Below, piece by piece: positions 1 through 5,786 of a stretch of 10,076 nt of DNA (position 1 is the first letter of the stretch; every line of letters begins with the position of its first letter). A program made the position numbers and the translations under genes. Origin of the DNA: Nitrospiria bacterium. Lineage in GTDB: Bacteria; Nitrospirota; Nitrospiria; JACQBZ01. The stretch lies in contig CAKKOZ010000134.1 of the NCBI GenBank assembly GCA_919901335.1, positions 1 to 10,076 of the forward strand, in the 5' to 3' direction. The notes beneath the pieces are model-generated. The model ran no database searches. It was not told the origin of the DNA and saw nothing but the letters and a program-made list of their open reading frames with translations.

Positions 1-581
1 TCCCGGGCGTCATTGCGGTGCTCCTGATCGTGATCACCAGCATGATGACCGCGCTGGGTATTGTGAAGGAAAAAGAGATCGGGACAATCGAGCAGTTGAT
101 CGTCACGCCGCTCCGGCGGTCGGAGCTGATGATCGGGAAGCTGCTTCCCTTTGTCGTAATTGGGTTCATTGATATCGGGATCGTTCTGCTGTTCGGGATT
201 TTCTGGTTCGGCGTTCCGGTGCGGGGGAGCATCCTGCTCCTGTTCGCGTTGTCGGCCGTCTATATCCTGACGACCTTGGGGCTGGGCCTGTTCATCTCGA
301 CGATCTCCAAGACGCAGAACCAGGCCCAGCTCACCACCTTCTTCATCATGCTTCCGATGATGATCCTGTCCGGCTTTGCCTTCCCGATCGCCAACATGCC
401 GCTCTTCTTCCAGGATCTTTCCTATCTCTCCCCGGTGCGGTATTTCTTGATCATCATTCGCGGGATCTTTTTAAAGGGCGCCGGGATCGACACGCTCTGG
501 CCGCAAGTGGTTCCTTTGGCGATCCTTGCCGTTGTCATCTTTTCGATGAGCGTGCTTCGTTTCCGCAGGACGCTGGAATGA
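1..581 (+). CDS. ABC-2 type transporter permease, C-terminal part (5' end outside window)
   Basis: Inner-membrane permease subunit of an ABC exporter, ABC-2 family (YhhJ/YadH-like). The reading frame is already open at base 3 with no start, so the N-terminal half lies left of the window; about 192 residues are visible. They begin with a hydrophobic segment, then the conserved ABC-2 stretch KEKEIGTIEQLIVTPLRRSE, where the E-x-G-T-x-E-x-L-x-x-x-P pattern is diagnostic. This is the cytoplasmic coupling region that contacts the ATPase. About four further hydrophobic segments follow, with the typical small-residue motif MILSGFAFPIANMP before the last periplasmic loop, and a short basic tail (RFRRTLE). 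A matching ATPase and perhaps a membrane-fusion protein would be expected just upstream. The substrate cannot be told; drug or envelope-component export is usual for the family. The gene converges with ktrA. The family call is firm and the substrate is unknown. Confidence 0.9.
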   Translation, partial: PGVIAVLLIVITSMMTALGIVKEKEIGTIEQLIVTPLRRSELMIGKLLPFVVIGFIDIGIVLLFGIFWFGVPVRGSILLLFALSAVYILTTLGLGLFISTISKTQNQAQLTTFFIMLPMMILSGFAFPIANMPLFFQDLSYLSPVRYFLIIIRGIFLKGAGIDTLWPQVVPLAILAVVIFSMSVLRFRRTLE

Positions 582-590
582 CAACCGGCC

Positions 591-614
591 CCCGGCAGGC
601 GCAGGCGGGTTTTT
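591..614 (+). terminator. weak candidate terminator after the ABC permease
   Basis: Ten bases after the permease stop, CCCG (591-594) can pair with CGGG (606-609), followed directly by TTTTT (610-614). The stem is only 4 bp with an 11-base GC-rich loop containing a tandem GCAGGC. It sits in the 55-bp gap between convergent genes, where a terminator is expected, but the hairpin is weak. Confidence 0.3.
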
Positions 615-636
615 AAAGGCGGGATGTGTCCGAGGC

Positions 637-1320
637 TTAAAGCTTGCTCAAACGGTCGAGGTCGTTCTCGGTTCCGATCACGACCATGATCTGGTCCTTC
701 TCCAGACGGTCGTCGACGGACGGGTTCAGGTCGAACACCTCCTCGGTCTTCGTGACGCCTTTGGCCGTTTTTACAACCTTCTTCCGCAATCCGATCAGGC
801 TGACACCGTAGCGGGTGCGTAACCGGCTCTCGCGAAGGGTCTGCCCGGCGAGAGCGGGAGGGACCGGAAGCTCCGAGATGCTATAACCGGGAATCAATTC
901 CAGGTACTCCAGCACATTGGGTGCGATCAGGCTGTGGGCCAGGCGGATCGCGGCATCCCGCTCCGGATAGATGACCCGGCTCACCCCCAGATTGTTCAGT
1001 ATCTTCCCGTGCATCGGAGTCACGGCTTTGGCGATGATATCCTTCACCCCCAGTTCCTTGAGCGCCATGACGATCAAGATGCTCGCCTCGATATTCTCCC
1101 CGATGCTGACCACGGCGACATCGACGTTCTGTACGCTGATCGCCTTCATGGCTTTTTCATCGGCCGCGTCGCATTCCACGGCATAGGTCGCAAAGTCGCT
1201 CACCAGCTCGATCTTGGCCGCATCCCGATCGATGGCCAGGACCTCGCAACCCTTTTTGATCAATGTCTCGGCCACATTGTACCCGAAACGACCCAAACCG
1301 ATTACAGCCACCTGACGCAT
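637..1320 (-). CDS. ktrA: KtrA/TrkA-family K+ uptake regulatory subunit (RCK domain protein)
   Basis: Cytoplasmic gating subunit of a Ktr/Trk potassium uptake system; in the family an octameric RCK ring binds ATP/ADP or NAD(H) and opens the membrane subunit. The 227 residues match KtrA-type single-unit proteins rather than the double-length TrkA. The N-terminal RCK_N Rossmann domain (about 1-125) has the dinucleotide loop GLGRFG (8-13) and the ribose-binding acidic residue Asp31 at the end of beta-2 (AIDRD). VIYPERD (117-122) places Glu120 where KtrA proteins carry a cation-binding glutamate. The RCK_C domain spans about 140-227, with a lysine-rich excursion near 180-192. The start is well supported by a consensus ribosome binding site 6 bases upstream. 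It is last in the nfeD-slipin-ktrB-ktrA operon, 30 bp after ktrB, its channel partner. Confidence 0.93.
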   Translation of the reverse strand: MRQVAVIGLGRFGYNVAETLIKKGCEVLAIDRDAAKIELVSDFATYAVECDAADEKAMKAISVQNVDVAVVSIGENIEASILIVMALKELGVKDIIAKAVTPMHGKILNNLGVSRVIYPERDAAIRLAHSLIAPNVLEYLELIPGYSISELPVPPALAGQTLRESRLRTRYGVSLIGLRKKVVKTAKGVTKTEEVFDLNPSVDDRLEKDQIMVVIGTENDLDRLSKL

Positions 1321-1326
1321 TTTCTT

Positions 1327-1333
1327 ACCTCCT
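1327..1333 (-). promoter_or_regulatory. strong ribosome binding site of ktrA
   Basis: AGGAGGT on the minus strand, a full Shine-Dalgarno match, lies 6 bases before the ktrA ATG. It is the best ribosome site in this operon and could favour high synthesis of the regulatory subunit relative to KtrB, whose own site is weak. Confidence 0.85.
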
Positions 1334-1350
1334 GTTGAGTCAAAAAACAG

Positions 1351-2727
1351 CTACCCGATCATAACCTTTCCTTCGGGGTAACGGTATCGCGAACGCTGGA
1401 TGTGCGTCAGCGCCGTAACCCCGATCACCAGCGGGCCGATCCGGCCCAGGAACATGGTCAGGATAATGACCGTCTTTCCGAAGTCGCCGAAGAGCGCGGA
1501 GAGACTGAGACTTCCTCCGTTTCCCGTTGACATTCCCACGGTGCCGGCGGCCGAGGCCACTTCAAAAAGCGTCTGAAGCATCGCCTGCCCTTCAGAATAA
1601 AGCAGCAAGATCGTTAGGCCCGTAATAAAAGTCATAGCCATCGCGGCCAGGAAGAAGGCTTTGGCAACGACTTGAGGTGAAATCCGCCGATAAAAGAGGG
1701 TGACATCCTCGCGACCGCGCATGGTGGACCAGAGAGCCGCCGCCATGATGGCCGCGGTCGTTGTTTTGATCCCGCCGCCGGTACTGCCGGGAGATGCCCC
1801 GATGAACATCAGGAGCACGAGGAGATAAAGCGTGGGCGCCGTGAGGGTGCCGACATCCACGGTGTTGAAGCCGGCGGTCCGGGCCGAAACGGACTGAAAG
1901 AGGGCGGTCAGAGCCTGGTCGGCCCAGGAGAAGGTTTTAAAGCTTTCTCCCGGGTTTTGGCGCTCAAAAACAAAAATTCCGGCCCATCCGATCAGAAGAA
2001 TGATTCCGGTCGAAACCAATGCGATCTTGGTATGCAGCGACACCCGGAGGACTTCCCGGTTGATCCGTTTAAGAAGATCCTGATAGACGAGAAAGCCCAG
2101 CCCGCCCAGGATAACGAGAACCATCACCACGCCGTTGACCGTAGGGTCGGTTCGATAATTCATGAGGCTGTTTGAAAACAGGGAAAAACCGGCATTGTTA
2201 AAGGCCGAGATGGAATGAAATATCCCGAAGTAGACCGCCTTTGAAAGGGACATGTCCTGGAGAAAGCGGACCGCCAGCAGGACCGCTCCCGTGAACTCCA
2301 ACAGGAGGGTAAACTTCAAAATCCCGATGATAAATCGGATCAGGCCTTCCATGGTAAACGCGCTGAGGGTTTCCTGGATGACCATTCGTTCGCGCAGGCC
2401 GATGCGTTTGCCCAAGGCGACCAGAAGAAAGGTGGCCACGCTCATATAACCCAGGCCGCCGACCTGGATCAGAACGAGAATGACGATCTGGCCGAAGAGA
2501 GAAAAATCCACCGGGGTGTCTTTGATGATCAGCCCGGTGACACAGATGGCCGAGGTGGCCGTAAACAGCGCGTCGAGCGGGGCAATCACTCGGCCGTCGG
2601 CGGCGGCAAACGGCAGCGATAATAAGATTGTTCCGACGGTGATCAGGAAGGCGAATCCGAGCGCCAGAATCTGCGTCGGCGTGAGTCGATAGGTGCGGAT
2701 TTGATCGATAAAGGTGGTCTGCTCCAT
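1351..2727 (-). CDS. ktrB: KtrB/TrkH-family K+ uptake channel subunit
   Basis: Inner-membrane ion-conducting subunit of the Ktr potassium uptake system, 458 residues, the usual length for KtrB and shorter at the N-terminus than TrkH. It has four M1-P-M2 repeats. All four selectivity-filter regions are visible with their glycines: TSAICVTG (Gly65), SAFNNAG (Gly180), SARTAG (Gly286) and AGTVG (Gly398). The third repeat carries the intramembrane gating loop GASPGSTGGGIKTTT (311-324), and the fourth has the conserved arginine in FLGRIGP (Arg429). No key residue is missing, so a functional channel is expected, probably Na+-dependent as in characterised KtrB proteins. The gene starts 7 bp after the slipin stop; a weak site (GGAAG, 10 bases before the ATG) lies inside the end of the slipin gene, implying coupled translation. 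ktrA follows. Confidence 0.94.
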   Translation of the reverse strand: MEQTTFIDQIRTYRLTPTQILALGFAFLITVGTILLSLPFAAADGRVIAPLDALFTATSAICVTGLIIKDTPVDFSLFGQIVILVLIQVGGLGYMSVATFLLVALGKRIGLRERMVIQETLSAFTMEGLIRFIIGILKFTLLLEFTGAVLLAVRFLQDMSLSKAVYFGIFHSISAFNNAGFSLFSNSLMNYRTDPTVNGVVMVLVILGGLGFLVYQDLLKRINREVLRVSLHTKIALVSTGIILLIGWAGIFVFERQNPGESFKTFSWADQALTALFQSVSARTAGFNTVDVGTLTAPTLYLLVLLMFIGASPGSTGGGIKTTTAAIMAAALWSTMRGREDVTLFYRRISPQVVAKAFFLAAMAMTFITGLTILLLYSEGQAMLQTLFEVASAAGTVGMSTGNGGSLSLSALFGDFGKTVIILTMFLGRIGPLVIGVTALTHIQRSRYRYPEGKVMIG

Positions 2728-2734
2728 CTCGCTT

Positions 2735-3499
2735 TTACTTCCCGGTCTCCCGCCGCTTGAAAAAAGGCTCTAGAAGATCGATCGGAACCGGGAAGATCAT
2801 CGTGGAACTCTTGTCCCCGGCGATCTCGGTCAAGGTCTGTAAATAACGGAGCTGGATCGCGGCGGGGTTCTGGCTTAAGACCGTGGCGGCCTCGGCCAGC
2901 TTCTGCGCGGCCTGGAACTCGCCCTCGGCATGGATCACCTTCGCCCGCCGGGTCCGTTCGGCCTCGGCCTGCTTCGCGATCGCGCGGATCATGTCCTGCG
3001 GCAGATCCAGGTTTTTAACCTCGACGGCCGAGACCTTGATGCCCCAGGGTTCGGTCTGCTGATCGATCACCTGCTGGAGCTTTGCGTTGATCTCCTCCCG
3101 CTTGGACAGAAGATCGTCCAGCTGGCTCTGTCCCAGGATGCTCCGGAGTGTCGTCTGCGAGATCTGGGAAGTGGCGTAGAGATAGTCCTCAACCTGAATG
3201 ATCGCCTTTTGGGTGTCGATCACACGGAAATAGATGATGGCATTAACCTTGACCGAGACATTATCCCGCGTGATCACGTCCTGGGGCGGGACGTCCATCA
3301 CGATCGTCCGGAGGCTCACCTTGGCCATGCTCTGGATTCCGGGGATGACGATGATCAGGCCGGGCCCTTTCACTTTTTGAAACCGTCCCAACAAAAAGAT
3401 CACGCCGCGTTCGTATTCCTTGAGGACCTTGATCGAGATGAACAGAAACAGAAAAATGATGATGACGACGCCCGGCAGACCGAAGAGTAGCTGAGTCAT
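2735..3499 (-). CDS. slipin (stomatin-like SPFH/band-7 membrane protein)
   Basis: Membrane-anchored scaffold of the SPFH family, 254 residues, which oligomerises and organises membrane microdomains. Residues 5-24 are a single hydrophobic hairpin or anchor. KEYERGVIFLLGRF (27-40) is the classic slipin entry to the SPFH domain (about 27-180), including VMDVPPQDVITRDNVSVKVNA and EVKNLDLPQDM. A charged alanine/glutamate-rich coiled coil follows (about 170-210), then a hydrophobic C-terminal patch MIFPVPIDLLEPF (234-246). In the archaeal pair PH1511/PH1510 this type of patch is the site cut by the NfeD-type protease. The ATG overlaps the stop of the upstream protease gene by four bases (ATGA), and a GGGGGA ribosome site lies 5 bases before it. 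This is the classical 'stomatin operon partner' arrangement. Downstream it is followed closely by ktrB. Confidence 0.95.
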   Translation of the reverse strand: MTQLLFGLPGVVIIIFLFLFISIKVLKEYERGVIFLLGRFQKVKGPGLIIVIPGIQSMAKVSLRTIVMDVPPQDVITRDNVSVKVNAIIYFRVIDTQKAIIQVEDYLYATSQISQTTLRSILGQSQLDDLLSKREEINAKLQQVIDQQTEPWGIKVSAVEVKNLDLPQDMIRAIAKQAEAERTRRAKVIHAEGEFQAAQKLAEAATVLSQNPAAIQLRYLQTLTEIAGDKSSTMIFPVPIDLLEPFFKRRETGK

Positions 3500-4878
3500 G
3501 AGTGTCCCCCGCTTGATTTTTGCGACCGTTTGACATGAAGTTTTAGTCCCTCGATACCGGTCACCTCGACCGTTTCACCCTCCCGTATCGGCTCGGGACT
3601 CACCGAGTCCCAAATTTCTCCCTGGATCAGGATTTGACCCCTCGGGTTGATCTCGGTCCTGGCGATTCCGGAAGCGCCGATGAAGCCCTCGATGCCGGCG
3701 ACCGTCTTTCGCTTGTGGGTCTTCCAGGCCATCTCGACCACCAGCACGAAGAATCCGGCCGTCGCGACGGCTGTGGGAAGGATCACCCACAGGGAGATCT
3801 GCATCGAAGGAATGTCGGTCTTGATCAGCATCAGCGATCCCAGGACCATCGAGACGACCCCGCCTACTGTGAGAAGCCCGTAGCTCGGCACCTTGATCTC
3901 GGCGATGAACATGATGACCGCGGCAAGGATTAAAAGCAGACCGGCGTAATTGATCGGGAGGGTTTGAAAGGAATAAAAGGCCAGGATGATGCAGATCGCG
4001 CCGACCACGCCCGGCAGGATCGCGCCGGGGTTGGACAGCTCGAAGATCAGGCCGTAGATTCCAAGAAGCATCAGGATGTAGGCGATGTTGGGATCGCTGA
4101 GCGCATTCAAAATCTTCATGCGGCCGGTCATCGGGATCTTCTTCACCCCGGCCGATTTCGTTTGGAGGGTATGTTTACCCGTGGCGGTTTCCACCGTTCT
4201 ACCATCTACGGCCGCAAGCAAAGCGTTCAGATCGTCCGCGACGAGATCGATGATCTTTAATTTCAGCGCCTCGGTCTCGGTGGCCGAGACGCTTTGGCGC
4301 ACCGCATCCTCGGCCCATTGAACATTGCGGCCGTGTTTTTCGGCGATCGATCTGATATAGGCGGCCGCGTCGTTCTCGACCTTCTTCTTCATCTCTTTAT
4401 CCATCTCGCCGCCGCCCATCGCGACGGGGTGGGCCGCCCCAATGTTCGTCCCGGGGGCCATCGCCGCGATATGGGCCGCCAGGGTGATGAAGACCCCGGC
4501 CGAGGCCGCACGCGCGCCGACGGGTGAGACATAGACGATGACCGGCACCTCGGAGGCGCTCATCTCCTTGATGATCAGACGCATGGAGGTGTCAAGACCC
4601 CCCGGCGTGTCCAACTGGATCACCAGCGCCTGTGCATGATCCTTCGCGGCATCGGCGATCACCTGTGCAAGATATTCGGCCGCGACCGGATTGATCACGC
4701 CTTCATACGTGGCGACGGTCACCGTGGCGGTTTCGGACGCCGTTTTGGGTCCGTCGGCGAGGACGGCGCGGGACTGAAAGAGCGGATCATGATCGGAGAG
4801 AATCGAGAAGATCAGCGCGGCCGATAACACAAGCACCGGCATGAAGACGACCGATCCGACCCATCGGAAAACGGACAT
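3496..4878 (-). CDS. NfeD-family membrane serine protease (ClpP-class, slipin partner)
   Basis: Long-form NfeD (NfeD1b/STOPP type), 460 residues from the chosen start. Order: signal or anchor segment (about 5-26); ClpP/SppA-like protease domain (about 50-235) with LDTPGG (90-94 region), nucleophile Ser126 in ARAASAG and Lys166 as the likely general base, 40 residues on as in the Ser-Lys dyad of PH1510; several membrane helices (about 263-385); and a C-terminal OB-fold NfeD domain (about 394-450) ending in a hydrophilic tail. Archaeal PH1510 cuts the hydrophobic C-terminus of its slipin; the same substrate is expected here, encoded by the overlapping next gene. Start choice: the open frame extends to a TTG at 4932, but that TTG is the first triplet of a consensus -35 box and would not be transcribed. 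The ATG at 4878 has GAGGG 7 bases upstream and begins a good signal sequence. Confidence 0.93.
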   Translation of the reverse strand: MSVFRWVGSVVFMPVLVLSAALIFSILSDHDPLFQSRAVLADGPKTASETATVTVATYEGVINPVAAEYLAQVIADAAKDHAQALVIQLDTPGGLDTSMRLIIKEMSASEVPVIVYVSPVGARAASAGVFITLAAHIAAMAPGTNIGAAHPVAMGGGEMDKEMKKKVENDAAAYIRSIAEKHGRNVQWAEDAVRQSVSATETEALKLKIIDLVADDLNALLAAVDGRTVETATGKHTLQTKSAGVKKIPMTGRMKILNALSDPNIAYILMLLGIYGLIFELSNPGAILPGVVGAICIILAFYSFQTLPINYAGLLLILAAVIMFIAEIKVPSYGLLTVGGVVSMVLGSLMLIKTDIPSMQISLWVILPTAVATAGFFVLVVEMAWKTHKRKTVAGIEGFIGASGIARTEINPRGQILIQGEIWDSVSPEPIREGETVEVTGIEGLKLHVKRSQKSSGGHS

Positions 4879-4902
4879 CACAGAGCCCTCACGAATTCGG
4901 TT

Positions 4903-4932
4903 ATCATAGTCTTTTCCAGATGGGAGTGTCAA
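4903..4932 (-). promoter_or_regulatory. sigma-70-type promoter of the nfeD-slipin-ktrBA operon
   Basis: On the minus strand TTGACA (4932-4927, perfect -35) is followed after 18 bp by TATGAT (4908-4903, one mismatch from the -10 consensus). Transcription should start near 4896, giving a leader of about 18 bases that contains the GAGGG ribosome site (4890-4886) before the ATG at 4878. No other promoter of this quality was seen in the operon, so the four genes are probably co-transcribed from here. Confidence 0.85.
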
Positions 4933-4967
4933 GAAACGGTCAGGGCGATTTCACGGAGCCATGGAAT

Positions 4968-4987
4968 GTCCGATGGGTAGATCGGAC
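4968..4987. promoter_or_regulatory. perfect 7-bp dyad midway between divergent promoters (candidate operator)
   Basis: GTCCGAT (4968-4974) and ATCGGAC (4981-4987) form a perfect inverted repeat with a 6-bp spacer. The left edge is 35 bp from the -35 box of the nfeD promoter and the right edge 33 bp from the -35 box of the aroD promoter, so the centre is about 80 bp upstream of each predicted transcription start. No T-run follows, so it is not a terminator. The position suits a dimeric DNA-binding regulator acting on both promoters. No regulator gene is nearby and I do not recognise the motif. Confidence 0.5.
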
Positions 4988-5002
4988 GCCGTTCTTCCTG
5001 GG

Positions 5003-5038
5003 GAGCCTCACAAGTTTGCCTTGACAGGCTCTTTTTTT
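5003..5038 (+). terminator. terminator-like hairpin plus T7, overlapping the aroD -35 box
   Basis: GAGCCT (5003-5008) pairs perfectly with AGGCTC (5026-5031). An inner stem CAAG/CTTG encloses the loop TTTGC across a 2x2 internal loop. Seven T residues (5032-5038) follow at once. This has the form of an intrinsic terminator in the rightward direction, yet no gene lies upstream on that strand. It may stop stray transcription entering aroD, or be the remnant of an earlier gene end. The descending arm and T-run form the -35 edge and spacer of the aroD promoter. Confidence 0.5.
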
Positions 5039-5050
5039 AGGGGCTATGAT
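5021..5050 (+). promoter_or_regulatory. sigma-70-type promoter of aroD
   Basis: TTGACA (5021-5026), an 18-bp spacer and TATGAT (5045-5050) reproduce the boxes and spacing of the divergent nfeD promoter. Transcription should begin near 5057. The -10 box covers the first in-frame ATG (5046), so that codon is unlikely to be in the mRNA. Confidence 0.8.
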
Positions 5051-5072
5051 GAGAAAACTGGGTTGGAAGCGA

Positions 5073-5783
5073 ATGATCAGTCTGGGATCAAAAGTGCTCA
5101 ACGGAACCCCGAGGATCGTCATCAGTTTGAACGATGCGACGCCTCCGCATCTCATTCAAGCGGCGCGTCAATTCGGACTGGATATCGTCGAACTAAGAAT
5201 CGACCAATATGCCTCCTTTGACAGCCAGTATGTCCTGCAGGAAGCGGTCAAATTCAGGGATTGTTCGACCATCGCCACGATTCGAATCAAGGCCGAGGGC
5301 GGGGGTTGGAAGTTGTCCGAGCAGGAAAGGCTGTCGCTTTTTAAGAAGATCATACCCGAAGTCAGTGCCGTTGATATCGAGTTGTCGGCCGGAACGATTT
5401 TACCGGATGTGGTCCGGACGGCCCATGCGGCCAAGAAAACAGTCATCCTATCGTATCATAATTTTGACGGGACTCCCGCCCTCAAGGAGTTAAATGGCAT
5501 TATGGACAAAGCGAAATTGTTGGGGGCCGATATCGTCAAGGTTGCCGCTCTTGCTGTGAAGCAGGAAGACATACAGGTCCTGGCGGGTTTTACGATCGCG
5601 CATGCGAAGAAGAACATCGTAACGATCGCAATGGGCTCCGAGGGCACGCTTTCAAGAGTGTTCTTTCCGGCCCTGGGATCGCTTCTGACGTATGCCTATG
5701 TCGGGCAGCCGACCGCTCCGGGCCAGTTGGGTTATGTCGAGTTGTTGGAGTTGCTCAGAAAGTTCTATCCGAACCGTCCATAA
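5073..5783 (+). CDS. aroD: type I 3-dehydroquinate dehydratase
   Basis: Third step of the shikimate pathway: dehydration of 3-dehydroquinate to 3-dehydroshikimate through a Schiff base, in the cytoplasm. Numbering from the longest frame (ATG at 5046), the class I residues are all present: Glu49 and Arg51 in ELRID, Arg80 in TIR, Glu112 in DIEL, catalytic His138 in SYHNF, Schiff-base Lys165 in DIVKVA (27 residues after the His, as in the enteric enzymes), Arg204 in GTLSR and Gln227 in TAPGQL. The protein is a single TIM-barrel domain of normal length and is not fused to shikimate dehydrogenase. Start: the ATG at 5046 lies inside the promoter -10 box, so the ATG at 5073 is preferred (236 residues, GGAAG three bases upstream, a rather short spacing). 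A GTG at 5094 is a further possibility. It is monocistronic, with no other aro gene in the window. Confidence 0.95.
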   Translation: MISLGSKVLNGTPRIVISLNDATPPHLIQAARQFGLDIVELRIDQYASFDSQYVLQEAVKFRDCSTIATIRIKAEGGGWKLSEQERLSLFKKIIPEVSAVDIELSAGTILPDVVRTAHAAKKTVILSYHNFDGTPALKELNGIMDKAKLLGADIVKVAALAVKQEDIQVLAGFTIAHAKKNIVTIAMGSEGTLSRVFFPALGSLLTYAYVGQPTAPGQLGYVELLELLRKFYPNRP

Positions 5784-5786
5784 AAA

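Noticed and set aside
4879..4932. Longer NfeD N-terminus starting at TTG 4932
   Set aside because: This stretch contains the -35 and -10 boxes of the operon promoter, and the added residues are hydrophilic in front of a normal signal segment.
4940..5155. Small minus-strand open frame across the divergent control region
   Set aside because: It spans the aroD promoter and the start of aroD, has no ribosome site and resembles nothing known.
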